DNA of 64,000 nucleotides from Bacillota bacterium (GCA_023400235.1 JAEXFI010000024.1:170236-234235); one strand, 5' to 3'; numbered from the stretch's first letter, positions 35,954-44,133 are shown. The notes: a model not told the origin generated them from the sequence alone. Numbers and translations are program-made.

Positions 35954-36775
35954 TTATATGTCCATTAATCCATGCTCCATCAGCAGTTCCTCAAGTCTAT
36001 CCTGCTTGAGAGGCTTCGGTATTACAAAAAGCTTGTTTTCATCTATTTTCTTTGCCAGGGTTCTGTATTCATCAGCCTGTGCACAGTTGGGTTCGAAGTC
36101 GATAACTGTCTTCTTGTTTATTTCTGCACGCTGAACCATGTTGTCTCTTGGTACAAAGTGTATCATCTGTGAGCCCAGTTCCTTTGCAAAGGCTTCAACC
36201 AGAGCAGCTTCACCGTCAACCTTACGGCTGTTGCATATGATACCGCCAAGTCTTACTCCACCGGTTTTTGCATATTTCTGAATACCTTTGGAAATGTTGT
36301 TGGCAGCATACAGAGCCATCATTTCACCACTGGCAACAATATATATTTCCTGTGCCTTGCCTTCACGTATAGGCATTGCAAAACCACCGCAAACAACGTC
36401 ACCAAGTACATCATAGAAAACATAGTCCAAATCATCAGTATATGCTCCAAGTCTTTCCAGCAAGCCAATGGAAGTTATAATACCACGGCCAGCGCAGCCC
36501 ACGCCCGGTTCCGGTCCGCCGGATTCAACACACTTGATTCCTGAGAAGCCATCCTTCAATACCAGATCAAGATCGATATCTTCACCCTCTTCTCTCAAGG
36601 TATCCAAAACGGTCTGTTGTGCCAAACCTCCAAGAATAAGTCTGGTTGAGTCTGCTTTAGGGTCACAGCCTACTATCATGATCTTCTTTCCCATTACACC
36701 CAAACCAGCAGTTAAATTCTGAGTAGTTGTAGATTTTCCAATTCCACCTTTTCCATAAATAGCTACCTGTCTCAT
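35954..36775 (-). CDS. nifH: nitrogenase iron protein NifH
   Basis: Dinitrogenase reductase, 273 aa, an ATP-driven electron donor to the MoFe protein. P-loop YGKGGIGKSTTTQNL is at residues 8-20. The bridging 4Fe-4S cysteines are in CVESGGPEPGVGCAGRG and VLGDVVCGGFAMP; the Arg of CAGRG is the residue ADP-ribosylated in some bacteria. GGAGG lies five bases before ATG 36775. It is the first gene of the leftward nif cluster and has an unusual leader with two terminator-like hairpins (36849-36975). Confidence 0.98.
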   Translation of the reverse strand: MRQVAIYGKGGIGKSTTTQNLTAGLGVMGKKIMIVGCDPKADSTRLILGGLAQQTVLDTLREEGEDIDLDLVLKDGFSGIKCVESGGPEPGVGCAGRGIITSIGLLERLGAYTDDLDYVFYDVLGDVVCGGFAMPIREGKAQEIYIVASGEMMALYAANNISKGIQKYAKTGGVRLGGIICNSRKVDGEAALVEAFAKELGSQMIHFVPRDNMVQRAEINKKTVIDFEPNCAQADEYRTLAKKIDENKLFVIPKPLKQDRLEELLMEHGLMDI

Positions 36776-36848
36776 AAAAACCTCCAATCCGCGCGTTTTC
36801 CACGCTCTCTCTCCACTTTGTTTTTAATTCTTTTGCTCTGATTAATTT

Positions 36849-36894
36849 AAAAAAGTCTCTAAACAATAAGCTCTGGGGCTGAAAGTTTAAAGAC
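36849..36894 (-). terminator. second intrinsic terminator-like hairpin in the nifH leader
   Basis: On the minus strand GTCTTTAAAC (36894-36885) pairs with GTTTAGAGAC (36864-36855), ten pairs with one G-T, followed by six T. It lies about 75 bases before nifH and within the reading frame of the 18-codon leader ORF. Confidence 0.65.
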
Positions 36895-36915
36895 CTCTTC
36901 GTCAATGTTATTCAT
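36859..36915 (-). CDS. possible 18-codon leader peptide upstream of nifH
   Basis: ATG at 36915 opens a frame encoding MNNIDEEVFKLSAPELIV ending in TAG. AAGGA stands ten bases before the ATG. The frame covers the loop and both arms of the downstream hairpin (36855-36894), so a translating ribosome would block it, as in leader-peptide attenuation. No run of one amino acid is present to suggest a sensed tRNA. Existence of the peptide is inference from the layout. Confidence 0.35.
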   Translation of the reverse strand: MNNIDEEVFKLSAPELIV

Positions 36916-36942
36916 TTGTGCCGGTTCCTTCTAAAAACACAA

Positions 36943-36975
36943 AAGTCTCAAAACCGTTTTATTGGTTTGAGACTT
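36943..36975 (-). terminator. first intrinsic terminator-like hairpin in the nifH leader
   Basis: On the minus strand AAGTCTCAAACC pairs with GGTTTTGAGACTT (12 pairs, one bulged T), followed by TTGTGTTTTTAG. Its 3' arm shares GAGACTTTT with the second hairpin, so the two could exchange partners. Confidence 0.7.
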
Positions 36976-37005
36976 CGTCGTCGTTGTTTTTATTTAACTG
37001 GCTTA

Positions 37006-37041
37006 CATTGAGTATAAGGGTTGGCGGCATTATCCTCAATG
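37006..37041 (-). promoter_or_regulatory. 5' stem-loop of the nifH leader
   Basis: CATTGAG-G-ATAA and TTAT-A-CTCAATG form an 11-bp stem with one mismatch around a 12-base loop. It precedes the two terminator-like hairpins of the nifH leader and could act as the sensor or protein-binding hairpin. No clear promoter was recognised between this element and 37267 for nifH. Confidence 0.5.
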
Positions 37042-37092
37042 CACGAAGATGTACATATTCAATATCTTTTTTTGTAATGTTTTTGTGTATTA

Positions 37093-37122
37093 TTTACAAA
37101 TCTGCTAATAAGCCGGTATATT
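37093..37122 (+). promoter_or_regulatory. candidate promoter for the anfO operon
   Basis: TTTACA (37093-37098) and TATATT (37117-37122) on the plus strand are 18 bases apart. Transcription from here would produce a leader of about 100 nt ending in the hairpin at 37195-37232. Confidence 0.5.
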
Positions 37123-37194
37123 CCCTAAAATAATAGTTGCCTATGGGGGAATTGCTTCATATAATTAAAGTAATATATAAATCCAGTTTGCAAT

Positions 37195-37232
37195 GAAGCG
37201 CATTGAAGGAGTTCCTTCAGTTCGCTTTTTTT
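37195..37232 (+). terminator. attenuator-like terminator before anfO
   Basis: On the plus strand AAGCG-CAT-TGAAGGA pairs with TCCTTCA-GTT-CGCTT (12 pairs with one internal loop), followed by seven T. It lies 40 bases before the anfO start with no gene upstream on this strand, so it acts either as an attenuator of anfO or as the end of a small RNA. ATGAAGC in its 5' arm can alternatively pair with GCTTCAT at about 37154-37160. Confidence 0.65.
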
Positions 37233-37267
37233 GTATATATTTTATCATAAGATAAGGAGGGATAGTT

Positions 37268-37900
37268 ATGTCAGAAAAAATAGCCGTAATAATGAATAGG
37301 GATAATGAGCTGACGTCCTTTGACGAGGGGGCGGTTTTATTAATCTTTAACAGGGAGCCTGAAAGCTGGAAGGTAATAAGCGAAATCCCCTACTCTCTTG
37401 ATATAACCTCCAGGATACCGGAAATACGGGATAGTATAAGAACGGTCATACTTCAATTGGAGGACTGTAAAATAATTATCGGCAAGACAGTGACGGGACT
37501 TTCCTATAATATCTTTGAAAGAATGGGTTTTGAAATCTTTGAAGCGGAGGCTTTCTCCGAGGCACTGCTCACTGAAATCAGCAGTGAGCTGGGTGCGGAA
37601 GCCGACGATAGTAAAACGGCTTTCCCAACTGCTGCCACATCTCCGGTACCCACCTCAGAGGAGGGGGTTTATTTTCTGGATCTGATTAAACTGCAGGAAA
37701 GCCATCCGGAGATATCCTCAAAAAAAGCACTTCAATCTTTTATAGAAGTAAACCCCTTTTTCAGATTGGATGTGGTCTGCAGTCATATCCCACCCTGGTT
37801 TGATATACTGCTTCCCAAGAAAAAACTCACCTACAGCGTAGATGAACTGGAAAAGAACAAATTGATGGTTTCCATCATAAGAAAGGTCTGTACATGCTGA
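37268..37900 (+). CDS. anfO: AnfO family nitrogenase accessory protein
   Basis: A 210-aa soluble protein resembling the AnfO family first seen beside Fe-only nitrogenase genes: MSEKIAVIMNRDNELTSFDEG, the WKVISEIPYSLD block, and LEDCKIIIGKTVTGLSYNIFERMGF. A Ser/Thr/Pro linker (about 118-132) leads to a second region with IPPWFDILLPKKKL. It ends CTC. Its position divergent from nifH supports a nitrogenase role, but the adjacent enzyme is the Mo type and no anfHDGK is present. GGAGGGATAG precedes the ATG. The biochemical function of the family is not established. Confidence 0.8.
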   Translation: MSEKIAVIMNRDNELTSFDEGAVLLIFNREPESWKVISEIPYSLDITSRIPEIRDSIRTVILQLEDCKIIIGKTVTGLSYNIFERMGFEIFEAEAFSEALLTEISSELGAEADDSKTAFPTAATSPVPTSEEGVYFLDLIKLQESHPEISSKKALQSFIEVNPFFRLDVVCSHIPPWFDILLPKKKLTYSVDELEKNKLMVSIIRKVCTC

Positions 37901-37929
37901 CCTTACACAAATAAAGAGGAGGGATTGTC

Positions 37930-38898
37930 ATGAAAGGAATTTTAACTGAAACAGGAACCGGCTTAAAGCTAACAGGCATTGATAAATCAGAATACTATGC
38001 CAACGGCGTTTTGAAAAACTGCTCTCTGGACGAGGAAAACACTATTCCCACCAGATATGGGAATCTGATTCCCAAGTATGGGCCTGAGGAGTTGAGAAAA
38101 AAATACACTCCCTCTGTTTCCTTCTACGGCAGCGGCGCAGTAAAAAGCATAGCCCTGGAAAAGCAGACGGACATTACAACACCTATTGGAAGCTTCCCTG
38201 CGGAGCTGGTAACCTTTTATGAGAGCGGAGCTATCAAACGGCTTTTCCCTCTGAACGGCAAAATCAGCGGCTACTGGTCGGAAGCAGACGAAGAACAGCT
38301 ATGCAGGGAATTCAAGTTTTGGTTCCCCTTCGGCAGCTTTAAAACAAAAATTATAAGTCTTTGTTTTTATGAAAGCGGCAATTTAAAGGCTATGACCTTA
38401 TGGCCCGGAGAGTCCATATATCTGAAAAAGCAGGTCGACATTTTTCCTGCCAGAATAGGCTTTTCCCTGTACGAGGACGGAAGCCTGAAATCCCTTGAGC
38501 CCGCATATGAATTATTAATTGCAACCCCCATAGGCAACATATCCGTATATGACGAAAGTGCCATAGGCATATCAGGGGAGTTAAATTCACTGTGCTTCAA
38601 GAAGGACGGAAGTCTCAGGTCCCTGGTCACCTCCAGCAGCAAGATTATGGTATCTGCCCCGGGCGGTTCTTCTGAAACATATGAACCCATGTTAAGACCT
38701 GACCCCTTTGAAGAAGACAGGTTTATACTTATACCTCTTAAGATAACCTTTGACGGAGAGCATGTCATATTTGAGGGCGAAAAGAAAAAGGTGTATGAAA
38801 TGAGCCAATTCAGCTTCTCAGTACTCAACGACGTTACTCCAAAAAACTGTTCCAGCTTTTCCTGCGGAGATTGCAGCAGCTGCAGCAGTTGTAAATAG
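37930..38898 (+). CDS. six-repeat YwqK/MORN-like protein with Cys-rich tail, nif-linked
   Basis: A 322-aa soluble protein I cannot assign to a named nitrogenase factor. It contains about six degenerate repeats of the form FYxSGxLKSL (starting near residues 21, 64, 97, 145, 179 and 224: EYYANGVLK, SFYGSGAVK, TFYESGAIK, CFYESGNLK, SLYEDGSLK, CFKKDGSLR), like YwqK/MORN-type beta-hairpin repeats. The tail CSSFSCGDCSSCSSCK has five Cys spaced CxxxxCxxCxxCxxC, suited to binding a metal or Fe-S cluster. It follows anfO by 29 bases with GAGGAGGG before the ATG, so the two form one operon. Confidence 0.7.
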   Translation: MKGILTETGTGLKLTGIDKSEYYANGVLKNCSLDEENTIPTRYGNLIPKYGPEELRKKYTPSVSFYGSGAVKSIALEKQTDITTPIGSFPAELVTFYESGAIKRLFPLNGKISGYWSEADEEQLCREFKFWFPFGSFKTKIISLCFYESGNLKAMTLWPGESIYLKKQVDIFPARIGFSLYEDGSLKSLEPAYELLIATPIGNISVYDESAIGISGELNSLCFKKDGSLRSLVTSSSKIMVSAPGGSSETYEPMLRPDPFEEDRFILIPLKITFDGEHVIFEGEKKKVYEMSQFSFSVLNDVTPKNCSSFSCGDCSSCSSCK

Positions 38899-38944
38899 CG
38901 GAACAGACAGGTTTACCCAATTAATTTCATAATTGCACACCCTT

Positions 38945-39015
38945 GGGGGCACCATTGCGGTCTGTAACACCTAAAAAAGTTACAGACCACTAAACTGTTT
39001 AGGTGCCCCCTTTTT
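38945..39015 (+). terminator. double-stem terminator of the anfO operon
   Basis: An outer stem GGGGGCACC (38945-38953) with GGTGCCCCC (39002-39010) encloses a perfect 10-bp inner stem GGTCTGTAAC (38959-38968) with GTTACAGACC (38979-38988), followed by TTTTT. CACCTAAA and TTTAGGTG offer an alternative pairing. Confidence 0.9.
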
Positions 39016-39124
39016 AATGCCTGAGAGGGCTGACAAGACAGCCGTTGCAAAAAAAGTACCGTTGGCCTGGAGTGGCCAACGGCAAATGAGGATATATTTT
39101 AAAGGAGATTTACCAAAGGTCGTG

Positions 39125-40165
39125 CTAGATTTTAATTACTGCTTTTACAACATCCTGCTTGTTGTTAATTACATGCTCAAAGGCCTTTGCCGAATCTTCA
39201 AAATCAAATTCGTGAGTTACAATGCCTGAAATATCAATTACTCCGTTTGCAATTGCCTTAATAGCGGTAGGATAAATATTCCTGTAACGGAATACGGATT
39301 TTATCTGAGCTTCCTTTGCCATGATCTTTGCAAAATTAAATTCTATAATGTCCTGTGGTGCCAGGCCAACAAGTACAATAGTACCCCCGTTCTTTACCAG
39401 GTATGGGGTTTGGGATATTGTCCTTGCGGAACCTGCTGTCTCAATAACTATGTCCACACCCTTTTTGCCGGTGATTTTATCCATTTCTGAAAAAACATCA
39501 ACTTCAAGTGCATTTATTGTAGCTGTGGCTCCTAATTTTTTTGCATATTCAAGTCTCTTTGGAAGAACGTCCACCACTGTGATTTCTGTAGCGCCATAAG
39601 CCTTGCAGGCAAGAAGTGTTACCAGGCCGATAGTGCCTGCTCCCAGTATGACCACCGAGTCACCCAGCTTTACATTTCCCTGTATTGCAGCGTGCATACC
39701 AACTGCCAGCGGTTCTACAAGTGCACCTTCCTTGGTGGTTATATTTTCAGGAAGCTTAAAGCACATATTTTCAGGAAAAGCAATATAGTTCATCAGTGAG
39801 CCGTGATACGGGGGTGTTGCCAAAAACTCAACATCGGGACAAAGGTTGTATCTTCCTGTCTTGCAGAATTCACACTGGCCGCAGGTTATACCTGGTTCCA
39901 AGGCCACCTTGTCTCCCACCTTGAGGTTTTGAACACCGCTGCCTACCTCTGTAACGGTTCCTGCGCATTCGTGTCCCAGTATGAAGTCGCCTTCAACAAT
40001 AAAATCACCTATTTTGCCATGCTCCAGATAATGCACATCCGATCCGCATATTCCTACATATTCAAGCTTAACAAGCACATCCCGGTCTCTGAGCACAGGC
40101 ATCTCAATGTCCCTTATTTCCATCTTATTGAGTCCTGTCATATATGCTGCTCTGTTCTTCATCAT
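39125..40165 (-). CDS. zinc-dependent sorbitol/L-threonine-type dehydrogenase
   Basis: A 346-aa medium-chain dehydrogenase. Catalytic zinc residues are in GICGSDVHYLEHG and ILGHECAGTV; the structural zinc site is CGQCEFCKTGRYNLC. The Rossmann motif VVILGAGTIGLVTLLA is near 175-190, and Asp in TVVDVLPKRLE suggests NAD specificity. YVGICGSDVHYLEHGKIGDF is typical of polyol dehydrogenases. It follows the ribose-type ABC importer, so it probably oxidises the imported sugar alcohol. Two adjacent ATGs (40165, 40162) are both acceptable after GGGAGGG. Confidence 0.85.
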   Translation of the reverse strand: MMKNRAAYMTGLNKMEIRDIEMPVLRDRDVLVKLEYVGICGSDVHYLEHGKIGDFIVEGDFILGHECAGTVTEVGSGVQNLKVGDKVALEPGITCGQCEFCKTGRYNLCPDVEFLATPPYHGSLMNYIAFPENMCFKLPENITTKEGALVEPLAVGMHAAIQGNVKLGDSVVILGAGTIGLVTLLACKAYGATEITVVDVLPKRLEYAKKLGATATINALEVDVFSEMDKITGKKGVDIVIETAGSARTISQTPYLVKNGGTIVLVGLAPQDIIEFNFAKIMAKEAQIKSVFRYRNIYPTAIKAIANGVIDISGIVTHEFDFEDSAKAFEHVINNKQDVVKAVIKI

Positions 40166-40452
40166 TAAACCCTCCCAGATTAGTCTTATAAATTGCTGTG
40201 TTTTACAGCGCTGCTTATTTATTTAAAATACGAGTATTCTAGCTGATTCAGTTTAAAAACATCAATTTATATAAATGTAATTGTTTTCATATTTTAATTG
40301 TAATTGGTTCGTAACTTCTAGTAAATAGATTTATTATACAGTTTTATAAAAAGATTTTAGTAAGTTATTATACATATTTTATATACAAGCTATTTTACAG
40401 CCTTTCTTGCCAGGCTGATCTGGAAACCTGCCTGCAAATAAGCACTGTCAGA

Positions 40453-40476
40453 TGCGTGAAGTCACGCCTCACGCAC
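40453..40476 (-). other. hairpin downstream of the sugar-binding protein gene
   Basis: TGCGTGA and TCACGCA arms (10 bp including flanks with one G-T) lie about 30 bases after the binding-protein stop, without a T tract. It may stabilise the abundant binding-protein transcript. The rest of the 40166-40507 spacer is very AT-rich with no gene and no clear promoter. Confidence 0.45.
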
Positions 40477-40507
40477 CTGCATGTGCCCATCAACCTTTTA
40501 ACGATAC

Positions 40508-41515
40508 TTATTTAATTGCTCCGGCTTTTTTCAATACATCTATATACTGCTGTACATTTTCCTTGTTAACCAATGGATTTCCGATATCTGTGTCGATCTG
40601 CTTCTCAGCACCTGTCAAAAGCTTGTTGCTTGTCTCCAGCAATTTTGTTGCAAGATCATACGCACTCTGCATGCAGGTTGAAGTCATCTTGCCTTCCTGA
40701 ATGAGGAGAAGGGCTTCAGCTGTTCCGTCAACACCGTATACCAGCATGTCCTTGAACTTTGGGTTATCCTTGACAACTTCGATTGCACCGGCAGCCATGT
40801 TGTCATTCATAGATATAACCGCATCGATCTTGTCATTTGCCTGAACCCAGTCTTCCATGTACTTCATAGCTTCGTCCTTGTTCCAGTTTGCAATCTGCTC
40901 ACCTACGATTTTAACGTCAGGACGTTTGTCAAAGAATTCCTTCTGCCAGCTTGCACGTCTTTCATCAGCATGGAAGTTTCCTGAAGGTCCCTTTAAAACA
41001 ACAACCTTTGCGTTCTGAGGAATTTGCTCGATAGCTGCACGAGCGTTGACACCAGCTTGTTCGTAAGGATTTGCGTCTACAGAAGATGCTCCTTCAATAC
41101 CTGAAATACGAGCATTTGTTGTTATTGCAAATATTCCGGCCTTAACAACCTTTTCAACATATGGTCTCTGAGCTTCACCATTGTTTGGCTGTACTATAAC
41201 CAAATCGTATTTGTTGGTAATTGCATTTTCAATCATGGAGTTCTCTTTTTCATCGTTTGCTTCACCGTCAAATACATCAAGAGTTATATTTGGATACTTC
41301 TTGGCTTCTTCTTTAACAGCGTTTGCAAGCCATGCAGCAAAGGAATCCGATTGTGCACGTGCAACGTAAGCCACTTTGTAATTCTTTGCCTGGCCATTGC
41401 CTGTTTCCGTACCGGCTGTTGAGTTTGAAGGGTTTGGTGTAGCTGACTTGCCGCAAGCAGCTAATAAAACAATTGCCAGTAACATTGAAAGTACACTTAT
41501 AAGTCTCTTCTTCAT
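40508..41515 (-). CDS. ribose-type sugar ABC transporter, substrate-binding lipoprotein
   Basis: A 335-aa periplasmic-binding-protein-like lipoprotein. The signal peptide (MKKRLISVLSMLLAIVLLAAC) ends in the lipobox LLAAC, with Cys22 as the lipid anchor, then a Ser/Thr linker. The body is RbsB-like: YKVAYVARAQSDSFAAWLAN, LVIVQPNNGEAQRPYVE, VVVLKGPSGNFHADERR, AVISMNDNMAAGAIEVV. ATG 41515 follows AAAGGATGG; the longer frame is unlikely. Ligand is probably a pentose or polyol, given the dehydrogenase next to it. Confidence 0.9.
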   Translation of the reverse strand: MKKRLISVLSMLLAIVLLAACGKSATPNPSNSTAGTETGNGQAKNYKVAYVARAQSDSFAAWLANAVKEEAKKYPNITLDVFDGEANDEKENSMIENAITNKYDLVIVQPNNGEAQRPYVEKVVKAGIFAITTNARISGIEGASSVDANPYEQAGVNARAAIEQIPQNAKVVVLKGPSGNFHADERRASWQKEFFDKRPDVKIVGEQIANWNKDEAMKYMEDWVQANDKIDAVISMNDNMAAGAIEVVKDNPKFKDMLVYGVDGTAEALLLIQEGKMTSTCMQSAYDLATKLLETSNKLLTGAEKQIDTDIGNPLVNKENVQQYIDVLKKAGAIK

Positions 41516-41617
41516 TGTTGACCATCCTTTTTGATTAGATTTTTTTATATTTAAACAGCTGTGCTGTTTAATACTGGGTTGCTGAACTGTATCACACTGC
41601 AATACTGCCTGTTACAA

Positions 41618-42619
41618 CTATTTTGCCTTAACCGCCTTTTGCTTTTCCTTGTCTTCGATTCTTCCCAAGGCACTCTTGGTTCTCTTGTTCTTGGAACGGA
41701 TGTCATAGATAACCGCCAGAGCTATGATAGCACCTCTGACTATCTGCTGCATGTAGGAATCCACATTTACCAGGTTCATAATGTTATCCAGGAAGCCGAC
41801 TATGAAAGCACCTGCCAGAGTTCCAGCAGCAGTACCTACTCCGCCTGAGAAGCTGGTTCCGCCGATAATCGCCGCTGTAAGAGCTGTAAATTCATAGCCT
41901 ACCGCACCGTTTGGCAGACCGGCATTTACACGTGACATGAAGAGTACGCCTGCCAGACCAACAAAGATACCATTGATTATGAAAGCTGTATACTTAACCT
42001 TGTGGACATTGATACCTGAGGCAATGGAAGCCTCTTCATTCCCTCCCACCGCATACAGTGACCTTCCGAAACGAGTATGCTTAAGGATATACCAGGTAAA
42101 TATTGAAACCACGATCAGGAATATGATAGGTATTGGAACAACACCTGCCGAACCCTGTCCGAATACTACAAAGTCACCCAGCTGCAGCAAATTCTGTCCC
42201 TTTGTAAACAACAGTGCCACACCTCTGGCCATGGTCAGCATTGCCAGCGTCGCAATAAAGGGAGGAGCCTTAAAGGTACTTACCATTACTGCGTTTACTA
42301 CATTACAAACAATACCTGTTATTATACCCACCAGTACCGCAATTATCAGAGAGTTTGTGGACTTATAGGCTGATACTGCAAATACACCGGAGAGAGCAAG
42401 CACGGAACCCTGTGAAAGGTCCAGCATTCCAGATATTATCAGCATCGTCTGTCCAAATGCAAGAATTGTAGTTACAGCAAGCTGTCTGGATATATTAGTC
42501 AGGTTGTTTGCTGTCAAAAAGTTCTCATTTATCAATGAGCAAATAAAGAATAGTACGAACAGTACCATAAAAATACTGTATTTCTTTTTGGCTGTACCCC
42601 ATACATTTTTCAGATCCAT
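41618..42619 (-). CDS. ribose-type sugar ABC transporter permease
   Basis: A 333-aa RbsC-type permease with eight to ten hydrophobic helices. Family marks: ANNLTNISRQLAVTTILAFG, SGMLDLSQGSVLALSG, and TALTAAIIGGTSFSGGVGT (the EAA-like contact loop). The start is ATG 42619, two bases after the end of the ATPase gene, with GAGGTG nine bases ahead. The C-terminal tail is Lys-rich (KEKQKAVKAK). Confidence 0.92.
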   Translation of the reverse strand: MDLKNVWGTAKKKYSIFMVLFVLFFICSLINENFLTANNLTNISRQLAVTTILAFGQTMLIISGMLDLSQGSVLALSGVFAVSAYKSTNSLIIAVLVGIITGIVCNVVNAVMVSTFKAPPFIATLAMLTMARGVALLFTKGQNLLQLGDFVVFGQGSAGVVPIPIIFLIVVSIFTWYILKHTRFGRSLYAVGGNEEASIASGINVHKVKYTAFIINGIFVGLAGVLFMSRVNAGLPNGAVGYEFTALTAAIIGGTSFSGGVGTAAGTLAGAFIVGFLDNIMNLVNVDSYMQQIVRGAIIALAVIYDIRSKNKRTKSALGRIEDKEKQKAVKAK

Positions 42620-42621
42620 TT

Positions 42622-44133
42622 TCAATTCACCTCGTTAGATATTAAAGTTCCGGTTGCGTATTTCATTATCAGTTCCTGGGAGAAATCCTTCCTTGAAATC
42701 TCGCCTGTAATTGTCCCCTTGCACATTACATATATCCTGTCACACATTCCGATTAATTCGGGCAATTCGGAAGAAACCATTATTACGGCTTTGCCATCCT
42801 GGGCCAGATTGGTCATCAGCTTGTATATCTCAAATTTAGCACCTACATCAATACCTCTTGTGGGTTCATCAAGTATTAGTATGTCCGGATTTCTTATCAT
42901 CCATTTGGCCAGTACAACCTTCTGCTGATTGCCTCCGCTCAGTGACTGGATGGTGGTTTCCAGGCTGGGTGTTTTTACTCTCATTTTTGAAAACATATCG
43001 GAAACAATATTCTTTTCAACCTTGTTATGAAGTCTGAGCTTGTAGAACACCTTTTGCAGGAAGGATAAGGTTGTATTTTCTTTTACAGATCTCACAGGAA
43101 TTATTCCATACCTTCTTCTATCTTCCGAAAGCATTACCAATCCGTTTTCAATACTTTGCCTTACACTTTTTATTTTTACTTCTTGTCCCTTCAGGGTTAC
43201 CTTACCGGAGGTTATGGGGTCCAAACCGAAGAGAGAACGCATTACTTCCGTTCTGCCTGCTCCCATAAGACCGGCAAAGCCTATGATTTCGCCTTTTTTC
43301 AGGTGAAAGCTGACATCATGGTATACATTTGAACTATTAAGCTTTTCCACCTTCAGCAGGTCAGCACCGATTTTGATTTCTTCCTTGGGATACGTGTTGG
43401 TAAGCTTACGTCCAACCATCAGAGCAATGACTGTTTCAATATCAAGCTCTTCCTTGGGGTGGCTTTCTACTACCGTACCATCTCTGAAAACTGTTATTTC
43501 ATCGGCTATCTGGAATATTTCGTCCAGCTTGTGAGAAATATAAATAATACTTACTCCTCTGGCCTGCAGCTCTCTGATTTTAGCAAACAGCTTTTCAACT
43601 TCCTTTAGGGTTATGGCTGATGTTGGCTCATCCATGATGATTATGTCCGAATTATAAGATACGGCTTTAATTATCTCCAGCATCTGAATGTCGGAAACAG
43701 TGAGATCCTTCAGAAGCGTAGTAGGAGAATACGGCAGGTGTTCTTTTTTCAACAGTTCTGTTGTACGGCGCCTTACCTCTTTCCAGTCAACATTTCCAAG
43801 CTTCCCCACAGGCAGATTGCCAAGAAAAATGTTTTCCTCTACCGTCATTTCAGGCACATAGTTCATTTCCTGAAATATCATTGATATTCCAAGATTCCTG
43901 GCTTGTATGGGATTGCTGATCTTTACCGGTTTTTCATCAATGAATATTTGACCTCCATCAGGTTGATAAACTCCATTAATTATTTTCATTAATGTTGATT
44001 TTCCAGCTCCGTTCTCACCGCACAAAACATGCACAGAGCCTTTCTTGACAGTAAAATCAATTTTATCAAGTGCCTTTACCCCTGGAAAGGATTTTTCAAT
44101 TTGTGAAACTCTTAGTTTAATGTTTTGATTCAT
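42622..44133 (-). CDS. ribose-type sugar ABC transporter ATPase
   Basis: A 503-aa double ATPase of the RbsA/MglA/XylG group. Domain 1 has CGENGAGKSTLMK and MDEPTSAIT; domain 2 has the degenerate Walker A FAGLMGAGRTEVMR and SLSGGNQQKVVLAKW with ILDEPTRGIDVGAK. The degenerate second P-loop is normal for this group. First gene of the operon, read leftward from the promoter at 44280-44307. GGGGAGAAGG precedes the ATG. Confidence 0.93.
   Translation of the reverse strand: MNQNIKLRVSQIEKSFPGVKALDKIDFTVKKGSVHVLCGENGAGKSTLMKIINGVYQPDGGQIFIDEKPVKISNPIQARNLGISMIFQEMNYVPEMTVEENIFLGNLPVGKLGNVDWKEVRRRTTELLKKEHLPYSPTTLLKDLTVSDIQMLEIIKAVSYNSDIIIMDEPTSAITLKEVEKLFAKIRELQARGVSIIYISHKLDEIFQIADEITVFRDGTVVESHPKEELDIETVIALMVGRKLTNTYPKEEIKIGADLLKVEKLNSSNVYHDVSFHLKKGEIIGFAGLMGAGRTEVMRSLFGLDPITSGKVTLKGQEVKIKSVRQSIENGLVMLSEDRRRYGIIPVRSVKENTTLSFLQKVFYKLRLHNKVEKNIVSDMFSKMRVKTPSLETTIQSLSGGNQQKVVLAKWMIRNPDILILDEPTRGIDVGAKFEIYKLMTNLAQDGKAVIMVSSELPELIGMCDRIYVMCKGTITGEISRKDFSQELIMKYATGTLISNEVN

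Noticed and set aside
33430..36775. Possibility that the nitrogenase is the V- or Fe-only type because of the adjacent AnfO gene
   Set aside because: No delta-subunit gene, the clostridial NifD insertion and NifE/NifN-B/NifV genes are present, and NifK has the short Mo-type form.
36663..36905. An 80-codon minus-strand frame running from the nifH leader into nifH
   Set aside because: Two thirds of it overlap nifH out of frame and the rest covers the leader hairpins; no start signal or similarity.
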